DNA of 64,000 nt. Source: Sphingopyxis sp. MWB1 (lineage in GTDB: Bacteria > Pseudomonadota > Alphaproteobacteria > Sphingomonadales > Sphingomonadaceae). Both the position numbers and the translations under genes were made by a program. The stretch covers positions 130,346-194,345 of the forward strand of contig NZ_JQFJ01000001.1 of the NCBI RefSeq assembly GCF_000763945.1, written 5' to 3'. Within the stretch, counting starts at the first letter, position 1; every line of letters starts with the position of its first letter. The notes beneath the pieces are model-generated. The model saw nothing but the letters and a program-made list of their open reading frames with translations. It did no database searches and was not told the origin of the DNA. Shown here piece by piece: positions 25,882-34,282 of this stretch.

Positions 25882-26571
25882 ATGAGCGATTATATCGAAC
25901 GCTGGTCCCCCAATTGCGATGAGCGCAGCCTGCCCGTTTCGATGATTGTCCTTCATTATACGGGGATGAAAAGCGGGGCCGAGGCCATCGACCGGCTCGC
26001 CGACCCCGAGGCGAAGGTATCGGCGCATTATGTCGTGAGCGAAGACGGGCAGATCACCCAAATGGTGCCCGAGGACAAGCGCGCCTGGCACGCCGGACGC
26101 TCGCACTGGCGCGGGATCAGCGACGTCAATTCGGCGAGCGTCGGGATCGAGATCGTCAATCCGGGGCATGAGCATGGCTATGTGCCCTTTCCCGGTCCGC
26201 AAGTCGCGTCGGTTGTGCGGCTGGTTCATATGATCAAGGACCGCTATGCGATCACGCGCGGCAATGTCGTGGGCCATTCGGATATTGCGCCCGCGCGCAA
26301 GCAGGACCCCGGTGAGCTTTTTCCGTGGGACGAGCTGGCGCGGCGGCGGCTGGCCCTGCCGCGCCCGACCAAAAATCTGACCGATCCCCTGTGGACCGAT
26401 GCGGGCTTTCTGCTCGCGCTCGAACGCTTTGGCTATGACGTTACCGATGGTTTTGCCGCGACCGTGGCTTTCCAGCGCCGTTTCCGGCCCGAGCTGATCG
26501 ACGGGACGATCGACGGCGAATGCCGGGCGATTTTGCTCGCGCTGCTCCTGCCCCAGCCGCAGGGCAGTTGA
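25882..26571 (+). CDS. N-acetylmuramoyl-L-alanine amidase (amidase_2, AmiD/AmpD type)
   Basis: A 229-residue zinc amidase. Ligand and catalytic residues are visible: His in VLHYTGMKSG, Glu in SVGIEIVNPG, His in VVGHSDIAPARKQDPG, and the conserved Lys and Asp in the latter. The C-terminal 70 residues resemble a peptidoglycan-binding three-helix domain, as in AmiD. There is no signal peptide or lipobox, so it may act in the cytoplasm on recycled anhydromuropeptides. ATG 25882 gives the normal N-terminus; GTG 25843 would extend it. Confidence 0.88.
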   Translation: MSDYIERWSPNCDERSLPVSMIVLHYTGMKSGAEAIDRLADPEAKVSAHYVVSEDGQITQMVPEDKRAWHAGRSHWRGISDVNSASVGIEIVNPGHEHGYVPFPGPQVASVVRLVHMIKDRYAITRGNVVGHSDIAPARKQDPGELFPWDELARRRLALPRPTKNLTDPLWTDAGFLLALERFGYDVTDGFAATVAFQRRFRPELIDGTIDGECRAILLALLLPQPQGS

Positions 26572-26610
26572 GCGGGGCTGACTCTCTTCCGACATTTACT
26601 TCATAGCTGC

Positions 26611-26650
26611 GCCGTCGTCGTGGATCCCGGATCAAGTCCGGGATGACGAG
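26611..26650. repeat. Dispersed palindromic repeat, copy A
   Basis: Forty bases containing the palindrome TCCCGGATCAAGTCCGGGA are identical to 54015-54054. A related shorter copy is at 13672-13690. All lie between genes. This looks like a REP-like element family; the copy number in the genome cannot be judged from here. Confidence 0.75.
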
Positions 26651-26731
26651 ATTGCGCAAATAAACGTCCGCGGCCCTACCTCGCCTTACAATCGCTCGCC
26701 ATCCCTCTTCATCGGCGCTATACTCGCACCA

Positions 26732-27115
26732 GCCAGAGGGTCGGGCGATCGCCGCTTTCGCAAGAAAGGGGAGGAAAGTCCGGGCTCCACGGAAACCACG
26801 GTGCCGGATAATGTCCGGCGGCCTTGTGCAAGCAAGGTCAGGGAAAGTGCCACAGAGACAAGGTCGCCAGGGCTTCGGTCCGGCGAAAGGTGAAAGGGTG
26901 CGGTAAGAGCGCACCGCGCGGCTGGCAACAGGCGCGGCCAGGCAAACCCCACCGGGAGCAAGGTCGAATAGGGATGGCACGGGCTTCGCCCAGGGCTGGT
27001 TCCGGCCCCGCCGTCCGGGTTGACTGCTTGAGCCTGCGGGTAACCGCAGGCCTAGAGGAATGATCGCCCATTCCCTGCAAAGGGGTGGACAGAACCCGGC
27101 TTACAGACCCTCTGG
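26732..27115 (+). ncRNA. rnpB: RNase P RNA, bacterial type A
   Basis: The catalytic RNA of RNase P, which matures the 5' ends of tRNAs. Conserved region I reads GAGGAAAGTCCGGGC (26771-26785) and conserved region V reads ACAGAACCCGGCTTACA (27089-27105). GCCAGAGGGTC at the 5' end pairs with GACCCTCTGGC at the 3' end, which defines P1 and the borders. 'AGAGGAATGATCGCC' and the long GC-rich helices in between fit the type A fold. The ends are set by P1 and may be off by a few bases. Confidence 0.96.
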
Positions 27116-27138
27116 CACCGCTCTCCCCCTCGACAAGC

Positions 27139-27155
27139 GGAACCGCGCCGGTTCC
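27139..27155 (+). terminator. Possible rnpB terminator hairpin
   Basis: GGAACCG-CGC-CGGTTCC forms a perfect 7-base-pair stem 24 bases after rnpB. There is no T run after it, so termination is only possible, not clear. Confidence 0.35.
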
Positions 27156-27198
27156 GGCAACGTTATGTGGTGAAGAGTTTCGCAAAAGGAGACGCGAT

Positions 27199-27354
27199 AT
27201 GAAAGTCGTCGACGAACATGTTGAAGTCACGGATGAAGAAGCGACATCCGCGGTCAAGGGCCATGGCGTGCGCTATGTACTCGCCTTTTCCCTGCTGGCG
27301 GCGGTGATCATCCTGTCGGCGATCTGGATCGTGCCCGCGCTGCTTCAGCCCTGA
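27199..27354 (+). CDS. Small single-pass membrane protein, 51 residues
   Basis: A short gene with a strong ribosome site (AAAGGAGA, 8 bases before ATG 27199). The N-terminal half is acidic and soluble (MKVVDEHVEVTDEEATSAVKG), and the C-terminal half is one membrane helix (VLAFSLLAAVIILSAIWIVPALL). I do not recognise a family. The ribosome site, the charge pattern and the helix argue that it is real. It is convergent with greB. Confidence 0.6.
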   Translation: MKVVDEHVEVTDEEATSAVKGHGVRYVLAFSLLAAVIILSAIWIVPALLQP

Positions 27355-27384
27355 AGGTCTGACCCAAAACGCCTGCGGACACCC

Positions 27385-27882
27385 TCAGCTTGACGGCGCG
27401 TCCGGATAGGTGATGGCGATGACTTCCCATTCCTTGGGTCCGGCGGGTAGCACCACGGTGCGAAGGTCGCCGATCGCGGCACCGCGCAGCGCGCGGGCGA
27501 GCGGGCTGTTCCAGCCGATCCGGCCTTCCCCGGCGTCTGCCTCATCATCGCCAACCAGCGTGACATGGCGGCGCGCATCCTCCTCATCGGCGAGTTCGAC
27601 GCTGGCGCCGAACCAGATGCGGCTCTTGTCGGGCTGGGCCGCGGGATCGACAACGCGCGCGGCCTTCATTCGCCGCGCCAGAAACCCTAAACGCCGGTCG
27701 ATTTCGCGCAGCCTTTTGCGGCCATAGATATAATCGCCATTTTCGCTGCGATCGCCATTGCCCGCCGCCCAGCTGATCACCTCGACCAGCCTGGGGCGTT
27801 CGTCGCCGAGCAGCGCGTCATATTCGGCGCGCAGCGCGGCGAAGCCCGCCGGGCTGATGATATTGGCCTTGGCCCCTGGCAT
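27385..27882 (-). CDS. greB: Transcription elongation factor GreB (GreA/GreB family)
   Basis: A 165-residue protein with an N-terminal coiled coil ('FAALRAEYDALLGDERPRLVEVISWAAGNGDRSENGDYIYGRKRLREIDRRLGFLARRM') whose acidic tip (GDRSENGDY) enters the polymerase secondary channel to stimulate cleavage of backtracked RNA. The C-terminal FKBP-like domain follows. The YIYGRKRLREID pattern is more like GreB than GreA. The start at 27882 lies 4 bases after the transglycosylase stop. Confidence 0.88.
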   Translation of the reverse strand: MPGAKANIISPAGFAALRAEYDALLGDERPRLVEVISWAAGNGDRSENGDYIYGRKRLREIDRRLGFLARRMKAARVVDPAAQPDKSRIWFGASVELADEEDARRHVTLVGDDEADAGEGRIGWNSPLARALRGAAIGDLRTVVLPAGPKEWEVIAITYPDAPSS

Positions 27883-27886
27883 ATGT

Positions 27887-29920
27887 TTATCCGGGCGTGG
27901 TCTTGCCGAGATAAAAGCTGAGCGGCGTGGCCGGCAGGCGCCGGGTGCCGCTGTGCAGCGTGTCGTAAACCACCGCATTTTCGAGCACGCGCTGGACATA
28001 ATTTTTCGTCTCGAAAATCGGGATCGCCTCGATCCAGTCGAGAATGTCGACGCTGCCGGTGCGCGGGTCGCCATTGGCGCGCAGCCATTTGTTCACATTG
28101 CCCGGCCCGGCATTATAGGCGGCGACGGCAAGCGGATAGCTGCCGCCATAATAGCGCAGCATCTGCTGAAAATAGGTCGAGCCCAGCGTCATATTATAAT
28201 TGGTGTCGCTGGTGAGTGCCGAGGCGTCATAGCCCAGCCCCAGCTTGCCCGCGACTTCGCGCGCGGTGCCGGGCATAAGCTGCATCATGCCGCGCGCGCC
28301 CGCATGGCTGATCGCTTCGCGGTCGAACTGGCTTTCCTGCCGCGCGATGGCGTGGATGAAGGTCCAATTATCCTCATGCCCCGCAGGAACACGCACGGTG
28401 GGAAAGCCCGCGACTTCGACGGCGTCGAGGCTGTTCGCCTGTGCGCTGCGCCCGATCATCACGCCCAGGTCGGGGCGACCGATAGCCGAGGCAAGCTGGC
28501 CCGCCAGCACATGATCGGCGGGCGTCTTGGCCTTTTGCGTGAGCGCGCGCAAAAATTGGGATTGTTCGCGCCACGCGCCAATTTCGCCCAGAACGCGCGC
28601 CGCGCGGACGAGCCGGTCATCCTCAAAGGCGCGCTTTTCCTGTTCGCTGACGGCAATGGCGGGGGTTGTCCGCGGCTTTGGCTGGGGACGGTTCAGCCTT
28701 TCCAGCGACAATTGTCCGTAAAACTGGTCATAATGTTCGCCCGCATCGGCAAATTCACGCTCGGCGCCGCTGCGGTCGCCCGCAGCAAGCAGCGCGCGGC
28801 CCGCCCAATAATAGCCCTTGGTCCGCGTCTGCGCCGAACGCGCGGCGTCGCCATAAGCTCGGAATAATTTGGCGGCTTCCCTGGGGCGGCGCAAATCCTT
28901 GAGCGCGATCTGACCTGCCAGCCAGGCGAGCGAGGTATAATCGTCGCGCACGCCAAGCGGGGCATCGCGCACCGCCATATCGGCGGGCAGCGCATCGTCG
29001 AGTTTGCTCGCGATGTTATAGGCGGTTGATTTGTCGCCGCCGCTGTCCGCTTGCCGCGCATTGGTGAGGAGGGTTTCGAGCCATTCCTCGGCATTGAGCG
29101 GCGGGGCCTTGAGATTGCGCGGCGCCATCAGCAGCGCGCGGGCTTCGCCGACGCGGCCCGACCGGCGCAGCCACGTCGCCTTTGCGGTGATGTAGCCTGC
29201 ATCGGTGCGCGTCAGCGTGGGATCGGCGGCCTCGACCGCGGCGGCCTGCATCGCGGCATCGACCGCGCCCGACCGCATGGCGAGGCGGGCGGAGAAAACC
29301 GGCCGCTTGGCGGGCGAGGTGAAGCCGAGCTGGCGTGCAGCGGCAGCGGTATTGTTCGACCACAGCAGCTTGTCCATCCGCGCATCATGGTCCGCCGATG
29401 TCAGCGCGCCGGGAAAAAGGCTGAGAATCTGGCTGACTTCGGCCTCGTCGAGCGCGCCGCCGGTCCAGGCGCGGCGCACCGCGGCATTGGCTTCATCACG
29501 CTGGCCGCGCGCGTTGAGCGCGACCGCATAGCGCAATTCCCCGCTGGGCGTGGTCGGCGGATAGGCAGCAAAATAGGCGAGGGTGCGCGCCGGGTCGAAA
29601 CTGCCGAGCGCAATCGCCTTTTCAGCACGCGCGCGCATCTTGCTGGCGTCGGGCCAGTCGCGATTGGCGAGGAGGAAACGCGACAGTTGGTCGAACGACG
29701 CATTGTCATTCTGCGTCAGGCGGCGCCATTCCATCACCGCATCGGCCACCGAACTGGAGGCGGGCGGCGGCGATACGCTGGTGGAGGCGAGCCCCATCTG
29801 GGCGCGATACCAGGCCATTTGTTCGGGGGTAAGCTCGCTTGCAAGGGCCGGGAAAGGCAGCAAAAGGGCGGCCGCAAGAGCCAGGCGAGAAATGGGGGGG
29901 AGCGAGATCATGGCAGGCAT
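27887..29920 (-). CDS. Soluble-type lytic murein transglycosylase (SLT domain)
   Basis: A 677-residue periplasmic enzyme with a signal peptide (residues 1-27, ending ALA). Residues 30-480 are the alpha-helical superhelix (U and L domains, TPR-like). The catalytic SLT domain is at about 510-640: 'IHAIARQESQFDREAISHAGARGMMQLMP' with catalytic Glu in RQES, then 'AVAAYNAGPGNVNKWL'. It cleaves glycan strands to anhydromuropeptides. Downstream greB is probably co-transcribed. It is divergent from dapA, 100 bases away. Confidence 0.93.
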   Translation of the reverse strand: MPAMISLPPISRLALAAALLLPFPALASELTPEQMAWYRAQMGLASTSVSPPPASSSVADAVMEWRRLTQNDNASFDQLSRFLLANRDWPDASKMRARAEKAIALGSFDPARTLAYFAAYPPTTPSGELRYAVALNARGQRDEANAAVRRAWTGGALDEAEVSQILSLFPGALTSADHDARMDKLLWSNNTAAAARQLGFTSPAKRPVFSARLAMRSGAVDAAMQAAAVEAADPTLTRTDAGYITAKATWLRRSGRVGEARALLMAPRNLKAPPLNAEEWLETLLTNARQADSGGDKSTAYNIASKLDDALPADMAVRDAPLGVRDDYTSLAWLAGQIALKDLRRPREAAKLFRAYGDAARSAQTRTKGYYWAGRALLAAGDRSGAEREFADAGEHYDQFYGQLSLERLNRPQPKPRTTPAIAVSEQEKRAFEDDRLVRAARVLGEIGAWREQSQFLRALTQKAKTPADHVLAGQLASAIGRPDLGVMIGRSAQANSLDAVEVAGFPTVRVPAGHEDNWTFIHAIARQESQFDREAISHAGARGMMQLMPGTAREVAGKLGLGYDASALTSDTNYNMTLGSTYFQQMLRYYGGSYPLAVAAYNAGPGNVNKWLRANGDPRTGSVDILDWIEAIPIFETKNYVQRVLENAVVYDTLHSGTRRLPATPLSFYLGKTTPG

Positions 29921-30020
29921 GATAGGGGCAAACTCCTTGCAGGCAGCTTAATAGGCGTCCATGAGCGGGCGCGTCGCCTGATCCTATCGGGGGCGGCCAG
30001 AAGTTGTAAAGGAGTGCAGC

Positions 30021-30911
30021 ATGTTTTCGGGGTCGATTCCTGCCTTGGTAACGCCATTTCGCGACGGAGCCTTCGATGCCTCCGCCTTTGCGCGTTTCGT
30101 CAAATGGCAGATCGACGAGGGATCATCGGCACTGGTCCCCTGCGGCACCACGGGGGAAAGCCCGACTTTGGGCTTTGGTGAGCATTATCAAGTCATTGAC
30201 GCCTGTCTGGAGGCCGCTGAGGGGCGGGTTCCAGTGATCGCCGGTTGCGGGTCCAACGACACGGCGACGGCGATTCGCCATATGCGCCATGCCGAGGCGG
30301 CAGGTGCGGCGGCGGCGCTTATCGTCGCGCCCTACTATAACCGGCCGACGCAGGAAGGAATCATCGCCCATTATCAGGCGTTGGCCGATGCGAGCGACCT
30401 GCCGATCGTCGTCTATAATGTGCCGGGGCGCACCGTGACCGACATCCAGCCGGAAACCCTGGTTCGCCTTGCCGACATCCCCTCTATCGTCGCCATCAAG
30501 GATGCGAGCGGCGATCTGGGGCGCGTGACCCAGCATCGTTTGGGCGCGGGCACAGATTTTTGCCAGCTTAGCGGCAATGACGATCTGTGGCTGGCCCATG
30601 CCGTGCTGGGCGGCGTCGGCTGTATTTCGGTGACCGCCAATGTCGCCCCGCGCCTGTGTGCCGATTTTGCCGCTGCCTGCGCCGCGGACGATTGGGATCA
30701 TGCCCAGGCGATGCACGAACGGCTGTTTTCGCTGCACCGCGCAATGTTCAGCGACGCTTCACCCGGCCCGGCCAAATATGCGCTGACGCGCATCCACGAC
30801 TGGTTTCCGGGCGATGTGCGCTCGCCGATCCTGCCCGCCTCTGCCAAGGCGCGGGAGGTGGTCGACACCGCCCTTGCCGCAGCGGGCCTTGCCGCAGCGG
30901 GCGTCAAATAG
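30021..30911 (+). CDS. dapA: 4-hydroxy-tetrahydrodipicolinate synthase
   Basis: A 296-residue TIM-barrel aldolase that condenses pyruvate with aspartate semialdehyde, the first committed step of lysine and diaminopimelate synthesis. Conserved GTTGESPTL (substrate threonines), YNVPGRT (Tyr and Arg of the active site) and Schiff-base Lys in IVAIKDASGD are visible. ATG 30021 follows AAAGGAG. The product feeds peptidoglycan, matching the neighbouring murein enzymes, though dapA is a separate unit. Confidence 0.96.
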   Translation: MFSGSIPALVTPFRDGAFDASAFARFVKWQIDEGSSALVPCGTTGESPTLGFGEHYQVIDACLEAAEGRVPVIAGCGSNDTATAIRHMRHAEAAGAAAALIVAPYYNRPTQEGIIAHYQALADASDLPIVVYNVPGRTVTDIQPETLVRLADIPSIVAIKDASGDLGRVTQHRLGAGTDFCQLSGNDDLWLAHAVLGGVGCISVTANVAPRLCADFAAACAADDWDHAQAMHERLFSLHRAMFSDASPGPAKYALTRIHDWFPGDVRSPILPASAKAREVVDTALAAAGLAAAGVK

Positions 30912-30928
30912 CATCAGGTCCGTCACCG

Positions 30929-30958
30929 CGCACCGGAGAGATTCCCGGAAGCGGTGCG
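30929..30958 (+). terminator. Possible dapA terminator hairpin
   Basis: CGCACCG (30929-30935) pairs with CGGTGCG (30952-30958), followed by TTT. The loop is 16 bases and can fold further. It lies between dapA and smpB. Confidence 0.3.
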
Positions 30959-30992
30959 TTTGAGATCGCAGAAGGTTTATTCCAGGTTTTTC

Positions 30993-31478
30993 ATGGCTCG
31001 TCCGCAATCCGCTGCTGAATTCGACAAAAAGAAGGTCGTCGCCGAAAACCGGCGCGCACGTTTCGACTTTGCCGTCGAGCAAGTGTTCGAGGCGGGCATC
31101 GCCCTGCAGGGGACGGAGGTCAAATCCCTGCGCTTTGGCGAAGGGACCATCGCTGAAAGCTATGCCGAGGTAACGGGGGGCGAGGTCTGGCTGATCAACG
31201 CCAATATTCCCGAGTTCAGCCATGGAAACCGCTTCAACCACGAACCCCGGCGTCCGCGCAAATTGTTGCTGACCGCGCGCGAGATCAACAAGCTGCACGC
31301 CGCCGTCATGCGTCAGGGCATGACGCTGGTGCCGCTGAGTGTCTATTTCAACAGCCGGGGGCGGGCCAAGGTCGAATTGGCGCTGGCCAAAGGCAAGAAG
31401 GCGCATGACAAGCGCGAATCGATCAAGGAACGCGACTGGAAGCGCGACAAGCAGCGCTTGCTGAAGGAGCGGGGATGA
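30993..31478 (+). CDS. smpB: SsrA-binding protein SmpB
   Basis: A 161-residue protein with the SmpB barrel: '[32 protein letters not shown]', '[12 protein letters not shown]' and the basic C-terminal tail [20 protein letters not shown]. It brings tmRNA to stalled ribosomes. The tmRNA gene is not in the window. I chose ATG 30993, giving the normal N-terminus MARP. Its stop overlaps the next gene (ATGA). Confidence 0.96.
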   Translation: MARPQSAAEFDKKKVVAENRRARFDFAVEQVFEAGIALQGTEVKSLRFGEGTIAESYAEVTGGEVWLINANIPEFSHGNRFNHEPRRPRKLLLTAREINKLHAAVMRQGMTLVPLSVYFNSRGRAKVELALAKGKKAHDKRESIKERDWKRDKQRLLKERG

Positions 31479-32104
31479 CGGGCGGTGCGCCTCGCAAGCC
31501 CGGGCAGCGGGACAAGGCAGCGGTGATGAACTGGATCCGCCGCCATTCGCCCACGCGCGAGGAATTGCTGGCGAGCCGCTTTATCCGGCCCTTTGCTCAC
31601 CGGGTGGCGCACAGCCATTTGTGGCGGTTTACCCGGACGTCGGTGCCGCGCGGCACGGCGCTGGGATTGTTCGTCGGCATTTTCTTCCTGATTCCGGGCA
31701 TTCAGATATTGGGCGTCGCGCTGCTCGCGCTGCCGTGCCGGGCCAATATCCCGATTGGCGCGGCCATGACCTTTTTGTCCAACCCGGTAACAACCCCCTT
31801 CATCATTGCTGCATCGGTATGGCTGGGCGATCGCATGTTCGGCCTTCACGCCAATGTGGCGACCTTTTCGGCGATGATCGAAAGCGGGGCGAGCATCGGC
31901 CAATGGGCGCGTTGGCTTGTGTCCGATGCGGCGCCTGCGCTGATCGCGGGATTATTCGTCATTTCGGTGGTTTCAGCTGCGGTCGGCTATGTGCTGGCGG
32001 CCTTGTTTTGGGACAATTGGATCCGGCTGCGCTGGCGGAAGAAAATGCGTCGCCGCCGCGACGAACGACTTGACGTTTCGACGAGCGACACATCGGCTGG
32101 TTGA
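31475..32104 (+). CDS. DUF2062 domain membrane protein
   Basis: A 209-residue inner-membrane protein with about three membrane segments. The stretch '[61 protein letters not shown]' is the DUF2062 signature (G-x-F-x-G, P, and SNPxT). The C-terminus is basic ([13 protein letters not shown]). Function is unknown. The ATGA overlap with smpB shows translational coupling; a downstream in-frame ATG (MNWIRRHS, residue 18) is an alternative start. Confidence 0.82.
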   Translation: MTGGAPRKPGQRDKAAVMNWIRRHSPTREELLASRFIRPFAHRVAHSHLWRFTRTSVPRGTALGLFVGIFFLIPGIQILGVALLALPCRANIPIGAAMTFLSNPVTTPFIIAASVWLGDRMFGLHANVATFSAMIESGASIGQWARWLVSDAAPALIAGLFVISVVSAAVGYVLAALFWDNWIRLRWRKKMRRRRDERLDVSTSDTSAG

Positions 32105-32200
32105 ACCGGGCCAAGCGCGGCCTATAGCTTTTCCCATTGCAATATTGCGCCTTCGCCCAATGGAGAAGGCGGGTTTGATGATTCAAGACTGGGGAAGAGC

Positions 32201-34261
32201 ATGACGCCTATCAAGAAAAGTTCGCGCCTGATGGCCACAGCCGCACTTGCCGCGCTGATGCTGGGAAGCACCGCCGCCGGAGCGCGCGACAACGCTGTGC
32301 CCGCGAGCCAGCAGCAGCCCGCCTTGGCGCCTGAACTCGGCAGCTTTGGCTTTGACACGAGCGGCATGGACCGGAGCGTCCATCCCGGCGATGATTTCTA
32401 TGCCTTTGCCAATGGCGTCTGGGCAAAGAACACGCCGATTCCGGCCGACAAATCCAATTATGGCATGTTTACCGCGCTCGCCGACCTGTCGCAGACGCGC
32501 ACGCGCGAAATTTTGGACAATGCCAAGGGCGATCAGGGCAGCATGATCGGCCGCGCTTATACGTCCTTTCTGGATCAGGCGACGGTCGAGGCCAAGGGGC
32601 TCGCGCCGATCCAGCCCTGGCTCGCCAAGGTGCGCGCTGCCGACAAGGCCAATCTCGCCAGCCTGCTCGCCGAGGCCGACCGCAATGGCATCCAGCATTT
32701 CTTCGGCGGCTATGTCGGGCAGGATGATAAGAATCCCGACAGCTATATCTATACCATGTTTCAGGGCGGCATCGGCATGCCCGACCGCGATTTTTACCTG
32801 AAGGACAATGAGCGCAACGCCAAGTTGCAGGCGGCTTATCTCACGCATTTGCAGAATGTGCTGACGCTGGCGGGTGAGGCCAATGCGGCGGCGCGCGCCA
32901 AGGCGATCTATGATTTCGAAAAGCAGATTGCCGCGGTTCACTGGGACAAGAATGACAGCAGCGACGCGACCAAAACCTATAACAAGATGCATGTCGCCGA
33001 TCTGGTGAAAGCGGCGCCGGGGTTCGACTGGGCGGGCTTTTTGCGCGGCATTGGCGTCAAGGAAGACACGCTGCTGGTATCGCAGCCGAGCGCCTTTACC
33101 GGCGAGGCGAAGCTGCTGGCCGAAGCGCCGGTAGGGGTGATCCGCGACCTGCTCATCGTGCGCAGTCTCGACAGCTTTGCCGATGTGCTGCCCGATGCGG
33201 TGGCGAAAGAGAATTTCGCCTTTTACGGCACGGCGCTGTCGGGCACGCCCGAAATGCAGGAGCGGTGGAAGCGCGCGGTCGATTTCACCACCGGCAATCT
33301 GGGCGATGCGGTCGGCAAGGATTATGTCGCCAAATATTATCCGCCTGAAACCAAGGCGGAAATGGACAAGCTGGTCAAAAATGTCCTCGCCGCCATGGGG
33401 CGCCGCATCGACGCGCTGACGTGGATGCAGCCCGAAACCAAGGCGAAGGCGCAGCAGAAGCTCGCCAATTTCACCACCAAGATCGGCTATCCCGACAAGT
33501 GGAAGGATTATGGCGCGCTCGAAATCCGCAGCGACGACCTGTTCGGCAATACGCTGCGTTCGCGCCAGTTCGCGCATGACGATAATATCAGCCGCCTGGG
33601 CGGACCGATCCGCCGCTGGGAATGGCTCATGACCCCGATGACGGTCAACGCCTATGCCAATTTCGGGATGAACGAGATTGTCTTTCCCGCCGCGATTCTC
33701 CAGCCGCCCTTCTTTGACCCCCATGCCGATCCTGCGATCAACTATGGTGGCATCGGCGCGGTGATCGGCCATGAAATCAGCCATCATTTCGACGATCAGG
33801 GCGCGAAATATGACCAGAATGGCCGGCTTGCTGACTGGTGGACCGAAGCGGATGTGAAAGCGTTCGAGGCGGCGAGCGAGGCGCTGATCGCGCAATATAA
33901 CGTCTATGAAGTGCTGCCGGGCGAGCATCTCGACGGCAAGTTCACACTGGGCGAGAATATCGGCGACCTCGCCGGGCTGACCATCGCCTATGACGCCTAT
34001 AAGGCGTCGCTGGGCGGCAAGGAAGCGCCGGTGATCGACGGGATGACCGGCGATCAGCGCTTCTTCCTCGGCTGGGCGCAGGTGTGGCGGCGCAATTATC
34101 GCGAGCAGAATCTGTCGCAGCGCATCACGACTGACCCCCATTCGCCCTCGATCCAGCGGACTTGGGTCTCGCGCAACCTCGACCCTTGGTATAAGGCCTT
34201 TGGCGTGACGTCGGAGCGCGAACTCTATCTCGCCCCGAAGGATCGCGTCCGTATCTGGTAA
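32201..34261 (+). CDS. M13 family zinc metallopeptidase (neprilysin/PepO-like), exported
   Basis: A 686-residue endopeptidase with a signal sequence (residues 1-28, ending GARD). The zinc motif is HEISHHFDDQG, with the third ligand in ENIGDLAGL (ExxxD). 'NAYANFGMNEIVFPAAILQPPFFD' is the conserved substrate-binding block. The enzyme cleaves small peptides in the periplasm. The C-terminus ends VRIW, like most family members. It precedes cckA by 21 bases but a functional link is not expected. Confidence 0.95.
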   Translation: MTPIKKSSRLMATAALAALMLGSTAAGARDNAVPASQQQPALAPELGSFGFDTSGMDRSVHPGDDFYAFANGVWAKNTPIPADKSNYGMFTALADLSQTRTREILDNAKGDQGSMIGRAYTSFLDQATVEAKGLAPIQPWLAKVRAADKANLASLLAEADRNGIQHFFGGYVGQDDKNPDSYIYTMFQGGIGMPDRDFYLKDNERNAKLQAAYLTHLQNVLTLAGEANAAARAKAIYDFEKQIAAVHWDKNDSSDATKTYNKMHVADLVKAAPGFDWAGFLRGIGVKEDTLLVSQPSAFTGEAKLLAEAPVGVIRDLLIVRSLDSFADVLPDAVAKENFAFYGTALSGTPEMQERWKRAVDFTTGNLGDAVGKDYVAKYYPPETKAEMDKLVKNVLAAMGRRIDALTWMQPETKAKAQQKLANFTTKIGYPDKWKDYGALEIRSDDLFGNTLRSRQFAHDDNISRLGGPIRRWEWLMTPMTVNAYANFGMNEIVFPAAILQPPFFDPHADPAINYGGIGAVIGHEISHHFDDQGAKYDQNGRLADWWTEADVKAFEAASEALIAQYNVYEVLPGEHLDGKFTLGENIGDLAGLTIAYDAYKASLGGKEAPVIDGMTGDQRFFLGWAQVWRRNYREQNLSQRITTDPHSPSIQRTWVSRNLDPWYKAFGVTSERELYLAPKDRVRIW

Positions 34262-34282
34262 CGCCCAAGGGAAAGAGTTGCA

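Noticed and set aside
27085..27198. Longer N-terminus for the 51-residue membrane protein, starting inside rnpB
   Set aside because: It would overlap the 3' end of RNase P RNA; the internal ATG 27199 has a strong ribosome site.
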